A stretch of 64,000 nt of DNA from Geothrix rubra. Its GTDB lineage: Bacteria > Acidobacteriota > Holophagae > Holophagales > Holophagaceae. The stretch covers positions 126,156-190,155 of the forward strand of contig NZ_BSDD01000005.1 of NCBI RefSeq assembly GCF_030268065.1, read 5' to 3'. Both the position numbers and the translations under genes were made by a program. Within the stretch, counting starts at the first letter, position 1, and every line of letters starts with the position of its first letter. A model generated the notes under the pieces. That model was given only the letters and a program-made list of their open reading frames with translations. It did no database searches and had not been told where the DNA came from. Positions 44,433 to 53,640 of this stretch are shown here, piece after piece.

Positions 44433-45154
44433 GCGGGCTCCGGAAGGGTGGAGGTCCATGCTAAGGCCAGGACGGTCGCCAGGGCCGCCCATCCGAGGGG
44501 GCTGGGGTCCGTGGCCAATCGGGGCAGCTCCTCGGCGAGGAGGCGGCCCAGGCTGTCGTGGGTGGGGCCCGGACCGAGCCCCAGGGCCGACAGGGTGGCC
44601 TCGCCCCAGAGGGCCCCGAGCCAGGCGCTGGGGAGGAGCGGGGCCACCTGATCCAGCCCCCAGGGGGCCCAGCGGCGGAGGCGGGAGCCCGGGCCGGCGC
44701 CCATGAGGGTCTCGGACAGCCAGGCGGGCGAACGCCGGAAGGCCTCGATCCGCGCCCGCAGGGGGGCCTCCAGGTGCAGGGCCAGGAGGCCGCCCAGCAG
44801 GAGGGCCAGGGGCAACGGCGCCAGGCCCCCGAAGGCCGCGGCGAGGGGCAGCAGGAAGAGCAGGGGGGGCAGGTTCCGCAGGGCGGAGAGGGCCCCGCGC
44901 CAGCGGCCGCCGCCGAGGGCGAGGGCCAGGCCCGCCGCCAGGGCAAGCAGGGCGCAGAGGCTGGCGAAGCCCAGGCTCCGGGCCGCGGCCAGGCCTAGCC
45001 GCAGGAGGCCGTCGCGGCCCAGGTCGTCGAGGCCCAGGGGATGCCGCAGGCTCGGTCCCGCCCCGCCGCGCCAGGGATCCAGGGGCACCTCCGGCAGCAG
45101 GAAGGCCCCCAGGAAGGCGAGCCGCCAGGCGACGGCGAGGCGCGGGCCCCTCAT
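44429..45154 (-). CDS. short OppC-like ABC permease
   Basis: 241 residues, clearly shorter than usual OppC/DppC (about 300). Around five hydrophobic helices, a degenerate EAA loop, and the family's C-terminal segment EATLSALGLGPGPTHDSLG, which matches the E-x-x-LSFLGLG-x-PxxPSWG pattern of DppC-type permeases. Start and stop overlap neighbours on both sides (ATGA at 45154-45151 and 44432-44429). No ATPase gene is adjacent, so energisation is unclear. Confidence 0.7.
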   Translation of the reverse strand: MRGPRLAVAWRLAFLGAFLLPEVPLDPWRGGAGPSLRHPLGLDDLGRDGLLRLGLAAARSLGFASLCALLALAAGLALALGGGRWRGALSALRNLPPLLFLLPLAAAFGGLAPLPLALLLGGLLALHLEAPLRARIEAFRRSPAWLSETLMGAGPGSRLRRWAPWGLDQVAPLLPSAWLGALWGEATLSALGLGPGPTHDSLGRLLAEELPRLATDPSPLGWAALATVLALAWTSTLPEPA

Positions 45155-45810
45155 GCCTCCTCCCGTTCCAGGGGGCGGCCCAGCAGCCACAGGAGGGCGA
45201 AGACCAGGATCCAGGCGGCAAGGCCGGCCCGGTCCCGGCGGGCGATGCGGTCCATCCAGTCCGTGCCGAGGCCCGGCACGCCCAGCAGCCGTTCGATCAC
45301 CAGGGCGGCGGTGAGCCAGAGGGGCAGGCGGGCCGCCAGCCAGCGGCTCCAGAGGCGCCGCAGGGCCATCCCCCGCGCGAGGCGCACGGCGCGGGGCCCC
45401 CATGCGGCGGGGAAGGGCGATTCGGGCGGCAGGGCCTGGGCCAGCCAGCGCACCTCGGAGGGAAGGGCGGCCAGCAGGAAGGCCAGGGTCCAGCCGCCGG
45501 GGCCGGGCGGGCCCCAGGCCGCGGGCCAGAGCGCCAAGAGGAGGGCCGCCCACAGCAGATCGGGTGGGGCCTCCAGGAGCGCCAGGGTCCTGCGCCGGGC
45601 GAGTTCCGGCCCGCCCAGCCAGACCACGAGGGGGGCGGCGAGGGCCAGGGAACCCAGCGCCAGCGCCGCCGGGAGCAGGGCATGCGCGGGGAAGGGCGGA
45701 GGCTGGGCGGACTTCCAGAGGACGCCGGGGAGGAGCAGGGCCAGGCCGAGGCCGAGGCCCCAGACCGCGAGCCCCTGGAGGCGGTCGCGCCCTACTTCTC
45801 CCAGCGCCAT
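45151..45810 (-). CDS. short OppB-like ABC permease
   Basis: 219 residues, about two thirds of a normal OppB. The N-terminal conserved OppB region with the long periplasmic loop is missing. The C-terminal part keeps LARGMALRRLWSRWLAARLPLWLT (EAA loop position) and ERLLGVPGLGTDWMDRIARRD, the OppB PGLG motif. The start ATG at 45810 lies inside the preceding gene's last 19 bases and has no clear Shine-Dalgarno. It may be a reduced or decaying permease; the reading frame is intact. Confidence 0.68.
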   Translation of the reverse strand: MALGEVGRDRLQGLAVWGLGLGLALLLPGVLWKSAQPPPFPAHALLPAALALGSLALAAPLVVWLGGPELARRRTLALLEAPPDLLWAALLLALWPAAWGPPGPGGWTLAFLLAALPSEVRWLAQALPPESPFPAAWGPRAVRLARGMALRRLWSRWLAARLPLWLTAALVIERLLGVPGLGTDWMDRIARRDRAGLAAWILVFALLWLLGRPLEREEA

Positions 45811-47147
45811 CCCGCCGCGCCGGGTGTGGAGAGGTAGAGGCCCAGGAGGCCGGGCGTCACCTGCAGCCGCTTGTCCACCCAGAGGATGCTGTGGAAGTCC
45901 ACGAGGGGGAGGGCGCCCGGGGCCTTGGCCCAGAGGGCCTGCAGGTCGGTCCAGGCGGCGTCGCCGGGAGCCTTCAGGCTGGCCACGATCCGGGCGAGGG
46001 CGGGGCTGCTCCAGCCCGTGAAGTTGAGGGGGCCGTGGGGCTCCATGTACTCCAGCACGGACCAGGGCTCCGGGTCGAAGGTGGCGAGGTAGCAGGCCAG
46101 CTGGAAGTCCCCCTTCTGGAGCCGGTCGGCGAGGAGGGCCGGGTCCAGGGGCTGCAGGTCGATCTGGACGCCGTCCCTGCGGGCCCGCTCGCGCAGGGCC
46201 ATGAGGAGCTTCTCCACGGGCTCGTCGCCGGCGGCGTAGAGCAGGGGCAGGGGACGCCCCTTCGGCAGGGGCAGGGTGGCCGCGTCGATCTCCTGGTCCT
46301 CGAAGCCGAGCACCCCGGGCCAGAGGCCGCGGCTGGGGCGAGCGCCGGCACCCAGCAGCTGGGGCGGGAAGGCGTCCTTCCGCCAGCGCTCCATGGCCTG
46401 GAGGGGGGCCAGGCCCATGCGGCTCCACACCACGAGCTGGTAGGTCATGGGCTGGGTCACCACGCGGTAGCCCGGGGGCGGCTGGGACTGCAGGCGGGCC
46501 GGGGGCACGCCGAGGCTGAGCCAGCCCTTCTGGAGGGCCTGCGCCACCGCCTGGCCGTCGCCGAGGATGCGGAAGCGCAGGCCTTCGATGCCCGGCTTGA
46601 GGAAGTGGTCCCGGCGCAGGAGCCGCCATTCGCCGTTGTCATGCCGCAGGAGGAAGGGCCCGGTGCCGCGGTCCGGGTGGCCGCGCTGGGCGATGGGGAT
46701 GCGGGCCAGCTCCATGAGGAGGCGGCCCGGCGCCCGGGGGGACTGCAGGGCCACCTGGCCATCCTTCAGCTCGACGCGGGCGCCTTCCAGGATGGCGCGC
46801 TTGGTGGGGCTGGCCTTGGGATCCGCCAGGATGGCCCGGAAGGTCCAGACCACGTCCTCGGCCTCGGCGGGGCTGCCGTCCGTGAAGCGGGCATCCTTGC
46901 GGAGCTTGAAGAGGTACGTGCCGTCCTTCAGCTTCCAGGAGGCGGCCAGGCGGGGCACCACCTTGCCGGCGGCATCCAGACCCACCAGGGCGTCGCCCGT
47001 GAGGGCCTGGAGGATGGCCTGCTCGTAGCCCTCGCCCTTCACGAAATCCAGGGGGCCGGGGTCCCGGGCGAAGCTCTCTTCCACCATCTGGGCCCGGGCC
47101 ATGAGGGTGGCCAGGGAGAGCAGGAGGATGGCGAGTTTGTTCCGCAT
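45792..47147 (-). CDS. ABC-type peptide/nickel substrate-binding protein (SBP_bac_5)
   Basis: 451 residues from the ATG at 47147 (AGGA eight bases upstream). The signal peptide is MRNKLAILLLSLATLMARA and no lipobox is seen. The SBP family 5 fold is recognisable from LAASWKLKDGTYLFKLRKDARFTDGSP and AEDVVWTFRAI. Captures peptides or other small ligands in the periplasm for the two short permeases that follow in the same operon. A matching OppD/OppF pair is not in the window. Confidence 0.85.
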   Translation of the reverse strand: MRNKLAILLLSLATLMARAQMVEESFARDPGPLDFVKGEGYEQAILQALTGDALVGLDAAGKVVPRLAASWKLKDGTYLFKLRKDARFTDGSPAEAEDVVWTFRAILADPKASPTKRAILEGARVELKDGQVALQSPRAPGRLLMELARIPIAQRGHPDRGTGPFLLRHDNGEWRLLRRDHFLKPGIEGLRFRILGDGQAVAQALQKGWLSLGVPPARLQSQPPPGYRVVTQPMTYQLVVWSRMGLAPLQAMERWRKDAFPPQLLGAGARPSRGLWPGVLGFEDQEIDAATLPLPKGRPLPLLYAAGDEPVEKLLMALRERARRDGVQIDLQPLDPALLADRLQKGDFQLACYLATFDPEPWSVLEYMEPHGPLNFTGWSSPALARIVASLKAPGDAAWTDLQALWAKAPGALPLVDFHSILWVDKRLQVTPGLLGLYLSTPGAAGWRWEK

Positions 47148-47262
47148 GGTGTCATTCCTGAATTTTCCCAGGATGCGCCGGCGGCCGGGGCTTGCCAAGT
47201 CCCCTTCGGGGGCCATGCCCCGGCAGGGGGATGGGTGTTGCTACTCTGAACGAGGAGGAACC

Positions 47263-49014
47263 GTGGCGGACGCTTCGAGATCCAGCCTGTTCTGGTGGTG
47301 GCCCCTGCTGGCCCGCCACCGGCGGAAGCTCTACGGGGGGCTGGCGGCGACGGTCTGGTGCAGCGTGGCCGCGTCCGTGGTGCCCTTCTGGTCCGGCAAG
47401 GCGGTCCACGCCCTGGAGCTTCGCGACTGGCACGGGTCACGGATCTACCTGCTCTGGATGCTGGCATTCACCCTGACGGCGGGGATCGGCCGCTACTTCA
47501 TGCGGAACACCCTCATCGGCCTCAGCCGCGAGGTGGAGCGGGAGCAGCGGGAGGGCCTGTACACCTACCTCCTGGGGCGCCCCTTCGCCTTCTACGAGCG
47601 GCAGCGGGTGGGTGACCTCATGTCCCGTGTGGGCGACGACGTGGGCACGGTCCGCATGGCCACGGGACCAGGCCTCATGAGCTTCCTCCAGGTGGTGTCG
47701 ATCCTGCCTGTCACCCTGGCCCTGATGATCCACATCAACTGGCGGCTCACCCTGGCGGTGATGCTGCCCTTCTCCCTGCTGGCGCTGGGCTTCTACCTGA
47801 TCGGAAAGGCCAGCCACGCCATCCAGCAGAAGCTCCAGCTGGCCTTCTCGGCCCTGTCCACCTTCAGCCACGAGACCATCAGCGGGGAGCGGGTGGTCCA
47901 GGCCTTCGGGCTGGAGGAGGCCCGCGTGGGCCACTTCCGGGAGCTGAGCCTGCGCCATGCGGCGCTCAGCATGCAGCAGACCGTGGTGTTCAGCGCCTAC
48001 GCCCCCCTCTCCGCCTTCATCAGCGGGGTCTCCGCCCTGGTGCTGGTGGCCTACGGCGGCAGCCTGATGGTGCGGGGGGTCCTCGACCTCGGCGACCTCA
48101 CGGCCTTCACCGGATTCCTGGTGGCCCTGGCTTGGCCCATGATGAGCCTGGGCTGGTCCGTGAACCTCTTCCAGCGGGCCCGGGCGGGGCAGGAGCGCAT
48201 CGACTTCGTATTGAACAGCCCGGAGCCGGCCCTGCCGCCGGCCGTAGCCATCCTGCTGCCGGAGCAGCCCGCCGCCCTCCGCCTGGAGGGGGCCGTTCAC
48301 CGTTTCGATAGCGGCCGCGGCCTGGGTCCCCTGGACCTGGAGCTGGCCCCCGGCGACAGCCTGGCCGTGGTGGGCGGGATCGGGTCGGGGAAGACGCTGC
48401 TGCTGCAGATGCTGGCCGGCCTGCGGGAACCCCAGGGGGGGCGCCTGAGCGTCGACGGCGAGACCCTCGACGAGACCGGCCTCCGGCGCCACTGGGCCGG
48501 CCTCGGCTGGGTGCCCCAGGAGGCCTTCCTGTTTTCCGACACCCTGCGGGTGAACCTGGCCATGGGCCGGCCCGAGGCCACGGAGGAGGAGGTCTGGGAC
48601 ATCGCCCGGGTGGTGTGCCTGGACGAGCTGATCCAGCGGCTGCCGCAGGGGCTGGACACCGTGGTGGGCGAACGCGGCGTGGCCCTCAGCGGCGGCGAGC
48701 GTCAGCGGGCCGCCCTGGCCCGGGCCCTCCTCCGCCGCCCCCGGCTGCTGCTGCTGGACGACGCCCTGTCCGCGGTGGATGCCGAGACGGAGAGCCGCAT
48801 CCTGGAGAACCTCCGGGCCTTCCTCGGCAAGTCCACCCTGGTGCTGGCCACCCACCGCGTCTTCGTGGCCGAGACCTGCGCCCGCGTGCTCGTGCTGCAC
48901 GAGGGGAAGGTCCAGCAGCTCGGCACCCCCGAGGATCTGGCTGCCCAGCCGGGCACCTACGCCCGCCTGAAGCAGCTGCAGAGCCTGGAGCGGGAGCTGG
49001 TGCGGGGGGCGTGA
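47263..49014 (+). CDS. MdlA-like ABC exporter half-transporter with a degenerate ATPase site
   Basis: 583 residues from the GTG at 47263 (GGAGG four bases upstream). Six membrane helices in the first 320 residues, then an ATPase domain with Walker A GGIGSGKT (371-378), signature LSGGE (475-479) and Walker B ending in Asp-Asp (D499, D500). The catalytic Glu that normally follows Walker B is Asp500, as in MdlA, YheI and other degenerate halves of heterodimeric exporters. No partner half-transporter is next to it. Substrate unknown; GCTACTCT at 47240-47247 is a candidate -10. Confidence 0.88.
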   Translation: MADASRSSLFWWWPLLARHRRKLYGGLAATVWCSVAASVVPFWSGKAVHALELRDWHGSRIYLLWMLAFTLTAGIGRYFMRNTLIGLSREVEREQREGLYTYLLGRPFAFYERQRVGDLMSRVGDDVGTVRMATGPGLMSFLQVVSILPVTLALMIHINWRLTLAVMLPFSLLALGFYLIGKASHAIQQKLQLAFSALSTFSHETISGERVVQAFGLEEARVGHFRELSLRHAALSMQQTVVFSAYAPLSAFISGVSALVLVAYGGSLMVRGVLDLGDLTAFTGFLVALAWPMMSLGWSVNLFQRARAGQERIDFVLNSPEPALPPAVAILLPEQPAALRLEGAVHRFDSGRGLGPLDLELAPGDSLAVVGGIGSGKTLLLQMLAGLREPQGGRLSVDGETLDETGLRRHWAGLGWVPQEAFLFSDTLRVNLAMGRPEATEEEVWDIARVVCLDELIQRLPQGLDTVVGERGVALSGGERQRAALARALLRRPRLLLLDDALSAVDAETESRILENLRAFLGKSTLVLATHRVFVAETCARVLVLHEGKVQQLGTPEDLAAQPGTYARLKQLQSLERELVRGA

Positions 49015-49023
49015 ACCCCGGCC

Positions 49024-50655
49024 TCAGGTTCCTTCGCGGAACGTCACCTTGTTGATCTCGGCGAAAGTCGTGATCCCCAATTTGACTTTCTCGATGGCGC
49101 TCTCCCGGAGGAACTGCATGCCGCCCCGGCGGGCGGCTGCCTTCACTTCGCGGACCGGAGCCCGCTGGACCAGCAGCTCCCTCAGCTCGTCGTTGAGGCC
49201 CATGAACTCGATGATGGCCTGCCGGCCGCGGAACCCCGTGCCATGGCAGTCCACGCAGCCCACCCGGTCGAAGAGGGTGGCGCTGCGGAGCCAGGCCTCG
49301 TCCACGCCGTTCTCCTCCAGCTCCTGGGGGCTGGGCGGCGGGGCGGGGCGCTTGCACTTGGGGCAGAGCACGCGCACCAGGCGCTGGGCCAGGATGCAGT
49401 TCAGGGAGGACACGAAGTTGTAGACCTCGACGCCCATGTGCTGGAAGCGGCCCAGCACGTCCAGCACGTTGTTGGCGTGGACGGTGGTGAAGACCAGGTG
49501 GCCGGTGAGGGCCGACTGGATGGCGATCTGCGCCGTCTCGGGGTCGCGGATCTCGCCCACGAGGATCTTGTCGGGATCGTGGCGCAGGATGGACCGGAGG
49601 CCCAGGGCGAAGGTGAGGCCCTTCTTCTCGTTCACGGGGATCTGGGTGACGCCCTCGAGCTGGTATTCGACCGGATCCTCGATGGTGATGATCTTGTCCT
49701 CGGGGGCCTTGATCTCGCTCAGCACGGCGTAGAGGGTGGTGGTCTTGCCCGATCCGGTGGGGCCGGTCACCAGGAACATGCCGTAGGGCTCGCGGGCGAA
49801 GCGCCGGAGACGCTGCAGCTCGTGGGCGGAGAAGCCGAGGATCTCCAGCGTGAGCGACTGGAACTCCTCGGTGAGGTTCTCCTTGTCCAGGATGCGGATG
49901 ACCGCATCCTCGCCGTGGATGGTGGGCATGATGCTGACGCGGAAGTCGATGGCCCGGCCGCGCACCTTCAGCTTGAAGCGGCCGTCCTGCGGCTTGCGCT
50001 TCTCGGCGATGTCCAGCTCGGACATGACCTTGATGCGGCTGATGATGGGCGAGGCGAAGCGGCGGTCGATGGGATCCGCCGCGGGGTAGAGGCTGCCGTC
50101 GATGCGGTACTTGATCTGGAAGCCGGTGCTGGTGGTCTCCAGGTGGATGTCCGAGGCGCGCCGCTGCAGGGCGTTGAAGACGGTGGTGTCCACCAGGCGG
50201 ACGATGGGGGCCTCGTCCTTGTCTGTCAGGCGCTCCAGGTCGAGCACCTCGTCGTCGAGATCCTCCTCGTGGAGCACCTGGATCTTGAGGGCCTCGCCGG
50301 CCTCGTCCATGACCTTCTGCCCGCTCTCCGATTTCTTCAGGACCTCCTGGATCTGGGCCTGGGGGGCGCCGGCGAAGCGCAGGGGGCGCTTGAGGCGGAG
50401 GCGGAGCAGATCCTGGGTGGTGATGTCCAGGGGATCGGCCATGGCCAGCCAGAGGACGCCCTCCCGCTCCTGCACGGGCACGAAGTGGTGCTTGAGCATC
50501 AGGTCGAGGGGCAGGGCCTGGAACAGGGCGAAATCCACCGGCTCGCGGGTGAGGTCCAGGGTCGGGTACAGCTCCCGGGCGGGACGGAAGTCCGTGAGGG
50601 TCGAATCGCCGGGCTCGACAGGTTCCGCGGGGGCCGTGGGGGGCTGTGGGGACAT
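49024..50655 (-). CDS. second PilB/GspE-type secretion or pilus ATPase
   Basis: 543 residues. Lacks a full MshEN pair but has an N-terminal domain (FQALPLDLMLKHHFVPVQER, ADPLDITTQDLLRL). The ATPase carries Walker A GPTGSGKT at 298-305, DPVEY and Walker B ILVGEIRD. The zinc-site Cys pairs are CPKC and CVDC. It is a paralogue of the pilB at 28535; whether it serves type II secretion, a pilus or competence cannot be told because no other machine part lies beside it. It converges with the ABC exporter and is divergent from nuoA. Confidence 0.9.
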   Translation of the reverse strand: MSPQPPTAPAEPVEPGDSTLTDFRPARELYPTLDLTREPVDFALFQALPLDLMLKHHFVPVQEREGVLWLAMADPLDITTQDLLRLRLKRPLRFAGAPQAQIQEVLKKSESGQKVMDEAGEALKIQVLHEEDLDDEVLDLERLTDKDEAPIVRLVDTTVFNALQRRASDIHLETTSTGFQIKYRIDGSLYPAADPIDRRFASPIISRIKVMSELDIAEKRKPQDGRFKLKVRGRAIDFRVSIMPTIHGEDAVIRILDKENLTEEFQSLTLEILGFSAHELQRLRRFAREPYGMFLVTGPTGSGKTTTLYAVLSEIKAPEDKIITIEDPVEYQLEGVTQIPVNEKKGLTFALGLRSILRHDPDKILVGEIRDPETAQIAIQSALTGHLVFTTVHANNVLDVLGRFQHMGVEVYNFVSSLNCILAQRLVRVLCPKCKRPAPPPSPQELEENGVDEAWLRSATLFDRVGCVDCHGTGFRGRQAIIEFMGLNDELRELLVQRAPVREVKAAARRGGMQFLRESAIEKVKLGITTFAEINKVTFREGT

Positions 50656-50737
50656 GGAAGCATCCTAGCGGAGAAAACCGGCGGGTGAGGTGGGGCGGTC
50701 ATGGATCACAACCGACCGTCCGGTCAGGTCTGAAACA

Positions 50738-50767
50738 TTGACCCTTCCGTGACACAGGCGGCACAAT
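50738..50767 (+). promoter_or_regulatory. sigma-70-type promoter of the nuo operon
   Basis: TTGACC (50738-50743), an 18-base spacer, and CACAAT (50762-50767). The transcript would start near 50774, 14 bases before the nuoA ATG. The best -35 match in the window, and the only promoter needed for the gap-free nuoA-nuoN series. Confidence 0.6.
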
Positions 50768-50787
50768 CGTCCTGCTCGGGAGGGCCC

Positions 50788-51141
50788 ATGCGTGGGTATG
50801 CGCCAATACTGCTTCTGGTTCTGATCGCCGCCATCCTGCCGGTGCTGGTCTGGACCCTCTCCCGGCTGCTGCGGCCGCGATTCCCCAATCCCACGAAATA
50901 CTCGGCTTACGAGTGCGGCATCACGGCCACTTCCGAGGCCCGGGAGAAGTTCAGCGTCCGCTACTACCTGGTGGCCGTCATGTTCCTGGTCTTCGACGTG
51001 GAGACGGTCTTCCTGATGCCGTGGGCCATTCAAATGAAGGAACTGGCCGTCTTCGGAATCATCGAGATGGGGATCTTCCTCTTCCTCCTGCTGTTCGGCT
51101 ACGGCTACATCTGGTCCAAGGGAGCCCTGACATGGGAGTAA
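50788..51141 (+). CDS. nuoA: NADH-quinone oxidoreductase subunit A
   Basis: 117 residues from the ATG at 50788, four bases after GGAGG. Three membrane helices (about 5-28, 61-80, 88-108) and the family signature [25 protein letters not shown]. Membrane-arm subunit next to the quinone site. It heads the nuoA-nuoN operon. Overlaps nuoB by 10 bases. Confidence 0.95.
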   Translation: MRGYAPILLLVLIAAILPVLVWTLSRLLRPRFPNPTKYSAYECGITATSEAREKFSVRYYLVAVMFLVFDVETVFLMPWAIQMKELAVFGIIEMGIFLFLLLFGYGYIWSKGALTWE

Positions 51142-51641
51142 ATCAACCCACCGCCCTGGAGCATGTGCTCATCACCACCAAGGTGGAGAAGGTCGTCAAC
51201 TGGGCGCGGGCCTCGAGCGTGTGGCCCATGACCTTCGGGCTCGCCTGCTGCGCCATCGAGATGATGGCCGCCGGGGCCAGCCGCTTCGACTTCGACCGCT
51301 TCGGGGCCGGCATCTTCCGCGCCACCCCCCGGCAGAGCGACCTGATGATCGTGGCGGGGACCGTCACCTACAAGATGGCGCCCATCATCCGGAAGCTGTA
51401 CGACCAGATGCCCGAGCCCAAGTGGGTCATCGCCATGGGCTCCTGTGCCACCGCCGGCGGGCCCTTCGACTCGTACCACACCATCCAGGGCGTGGACAAG
51501 GTCGTGCCCGTGGACATCTACATCCCGGGCTGCCCCCCGCGCCCTGAGAGCCTCATCTACGGGTTCCTCAAGCTGCAGGACAAGATCATGACCAGCAGCC
51601 TGGCGGACCGGTACAAGGAGATCTTCGAGGAGGTCGGCTGA
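51132..51641 (+). CDS. nuoB: NADH-quinone oxidoreductase subunit B
   Basis: 169 residues. Carries the terminal N2 [4Fe-4S] cluster: C39, C40 (GLACCAIEM), C105 (GSCATAGG) and C134 (PGCPPRPE), all present. It sits at the interface of NuoC/D and the membrane arm. The ATG at 51132 lies inside the nuoA 3' end; the stop overlaps the nuoC start (TGATG). Confidence 0.97.
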   Translation: MGVNQPTALEHVLITTKVEKVVNWARASSVWPMTFGLACCAIEMMAAGASRFDFDRFGAGIFRATPRQSDLMIVAGTVTYKMAPIIRKLYDQMPEPKWVIAMGSCATAGGPFDSYHTIQGVDKVVPVDIYIPGCPPRPESLIYGFLKLQDKIMTSSLADRYKEIFEEVG

Positions 51642-52519
51642 TGTCCGAACCGATCGAACCCCAGACCCCGGCCGAGCCCGAGGTCCCCGCCGGTCCCTAT
51701 GTCTACGACTACGCCGCCTCACCCCAGCGCCAGATCGTCCTGCCGAAGACCGTGCCCCTGCCCAGCCTGAAGGCCTACCGGGCCGAGGTGGCCGCCCAGC
51801 AGGCCGCGGACGAGGCCAAGTGGCAGAAGATGCAGGCGGACTACGAGACCGCCAAGGCCAAGGCCGAGGCGGAGGGCAAGGAGGCTCCCAAGCCCCCGGT
51901 GAAGCCCGTGCCGCGGAAGGACGACAACGACATGAAGACCCCCTGGCCGCAGGAGGCCAAGGACCCCGACCTGCTGCGCCTCCAGGAGCTGCTGGGCGAC
52001 AAGGTCGAGGAGGTCTTCGAGCAGGCGGGTGAACTCACCTGCCAGGTGCGGAAGGAGGCCCTGCTGGAGACCCTCCGCTTCTGCCGCGAGGACGCGTCCC
52101 TCAAGTACGAGATGCTGGCGGACCAGACCGGCACCCACTATCCGGCCGCCAAGGACTTCGCCTTCTCCGTGGTGTACCAGCTGACCAGCATCAGCCGGCG
52201 CAAGCGCCTGCGGGTGCGGATCCTGGTGCCGGAGGGCTTCGAGCCCGAGAGCGCCTGCTCCCTCTACCCCGGCGCGAACTGGATGGAGCGCGAGACCTAC
52301 GACATGCTGGGCATCCGCTTCAAGGACCACCCGGACATGACCCGCATCCTCTGCCCGGAGGACTGGGAGGGCTACCCGCTGCGGAAGGAATACCCGACCG
52401 TGGGCTGGGGTCAGCGCGACATCGACCTCCGGGAGGACCGGGGCGGCGTGCTGATGCGCATCGCCATGGAGAAGGCCGGCCAGATGGGCATCAACCTGAA
52501 GCAACCCCAGGCGGACTAG
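51641..52519 (+). CDS. nuoC: NADH-quinone oxidoreductase subunit C, with long N-terminal extension
   Basis: 292 residues. The 30-kDa family part starts near residue 111 (LLRLQELLGDKVEEVFEQ) and includes the signature ERETYDMLGIRFKDHPDMTR and CPEDWEGYPLRKEYP. Residues 1-110 form an extra segment, Pro/Ala-rich at the very start and then a charged Lys/Glu/Ala coil, not present in standard NuoC. NuoC and NuoD are separate genes here. Start ATG overlaps the nuoB stop by one base. Confidence 0.92.
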   Translation: MSEPIEPQTPAEPEVPAGPYVYDYAASPQRQIVLPKTVPLPSLKAYRAEVAAQQAADEAKWQKMQADYETAKAKAEAEGKEAPKPPVKPVPRKDDNDMKTPWPQEAKDPDLLRLQELLGDKVEEVFEQAGELTCQVRKEALLETLRFCREDASLKYEMLADQTGTHYPAAKDFAFSVVYQLTSISRRKRLRVRILVPEGFEPESACSLYPGANWMERETYDMLGIRFKDHPDMTRILCPEDWEGYPLRKEYPTVGWGQRDIDLREDRGGVLMRIAMEKAGQMGINLKQPQAD

Positions 52520-52528
52520 GAGCGGACG

Positions 52529-53629
52529 GTGTTCAAGAACGAGGAAATGGAGATCAACCTCGGGCCCCAGCACCCCTCCACCCACGGTGTGCTCCGGGTG
52601 AAGCTGAGGCTCGACGGCGAGACGGTGGTGAAGTGCACGCCGATCATCGGCTACCTGCACCGCGGCGTGGAGAAGATCTGCGAGAACAAGACCTTCTTCC
52701 AGGGCCAGGTGTGGACCGACCGCATGGACTACGTGGCGGCGATCAGCAACAACCTGGGCTGGGCCGAGGGCGTCGAGAAGCTCTTCGGCATCGAGGTCCC
52801 CCGGCGGGCGCGGTACATCCGGACCATGCTCACCGAGATGAACCGGCTGGCCTCCCACCTGCTGTGGCTGGCCACCCACGCCCTGGACATCGGGGCCATG
52901 ACGGTCTTCCTCTACACCTTCCGGGAACGGGAGTACCTGCTCGATCTCTTCGAGGCCTTCTGCGGCGCCCGCCTCACGACCACGGCCTTCCGGATCGGCG
53001 GCCTGCGCGAGGACCTGCCTCCCGGCTTCATCAAGCAGGCCCAGGCCTTCCAGGGCATCTTCCTCGACTGCCTGGAGGAGTACGAGACCCTCCTCTCCGA
53101 GAACCGCATCTGGAAGAAGCGCACCGTCGGCGTGGCAAAGATCAGCGCCGAGGACTGCATCGCCCTGGGTGTCACCGGCCCCGTGCTGCGCGCGGCCGGC
53201 GTGCCCTACGACATCCGCAAGGCCTTCCCCAGCGCCGCCTATGCGGAGATGGACTTCGAGATCCCCACCCGGCCCGAGGCCGACACCTACGCCCGGTACC
53301 TGGTGCGGCTCGCCGAGATGCGCCAGAGCCATCGCATCATCCAGCAGTGCATCGACGGGCTGCCCGAGGGCCCGGTGATGGCCAAGATCCCCAAGATCCT
53401 CAAGTCCGAGGTGAACGAGGTCTACCACTCCATCGAGGCGCCGAAGGGTGAGCTGGGCTACTACTTCGTGGGCGAGAAGGGCGGGACCACGCCCTACCGC
53501 ATGCATGTCCGGGCCCCCAGCTTCGTGAACATGCAGGCCCTGTCCAAGATGGTCGAAGGCCGGCTCCTGGCCGACGTGATTGCCGCCATCGGCACCCTTG
53601 ATGTGGTGCTGGGCGAGATTGACCGCTGA
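52529..53629 (+). CDS. nuoD: NADH-quinone oxidoreductase subunit D
   Basis: 366 residues from the GTG at 52529 (AGGAG six bases upstream). The 49-kDa subunit that forms the quinone pocket with NuoB. Landmarks: INLGPQHPSTHGVLRV near the N-terminus, GYLHRGVEKICE, DRMDYVAAISNN and the C-terminal IGTLDVVLGEIDR. Slightly shorter than most NuoD (about 390-410). It lies 9 bases after nuoC. Confidence 0.95.
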   Translation: MFKNEEMEINLGPQHPSTHGVLRVKLRLDGETVVKCTPIIGYLHRGVEKICENKTFFQGQVWTDRMDYVAAISNNLGWAEGVEKLFGIEVPRRARYIRTMLTEMNRLASHLLWLATHALDIGAMTVFLYTFREREYLLDLFEAFCGARLTTTAFRIGGLREDLPPGFIKQAQAFQGIFLDCLEEYETLLSENRIWKKRTVGVAKISAEDCIALGVTGPVLRAAGVPYDIRKAFPSAAYAEMDFEIPTRPEADTYARYLVRLAEMRQSHRIIQQCIDGLPEGPVMAKIPKILKSEVNEVYHSIEAPKGELGYYFVGEKGGTTPYRMHVRAPSFVNMQALSKMVEGRLLADVIAAIGTLDVVLGEIDR

Positions 53630-53640
53630 GGATTCCCTCC

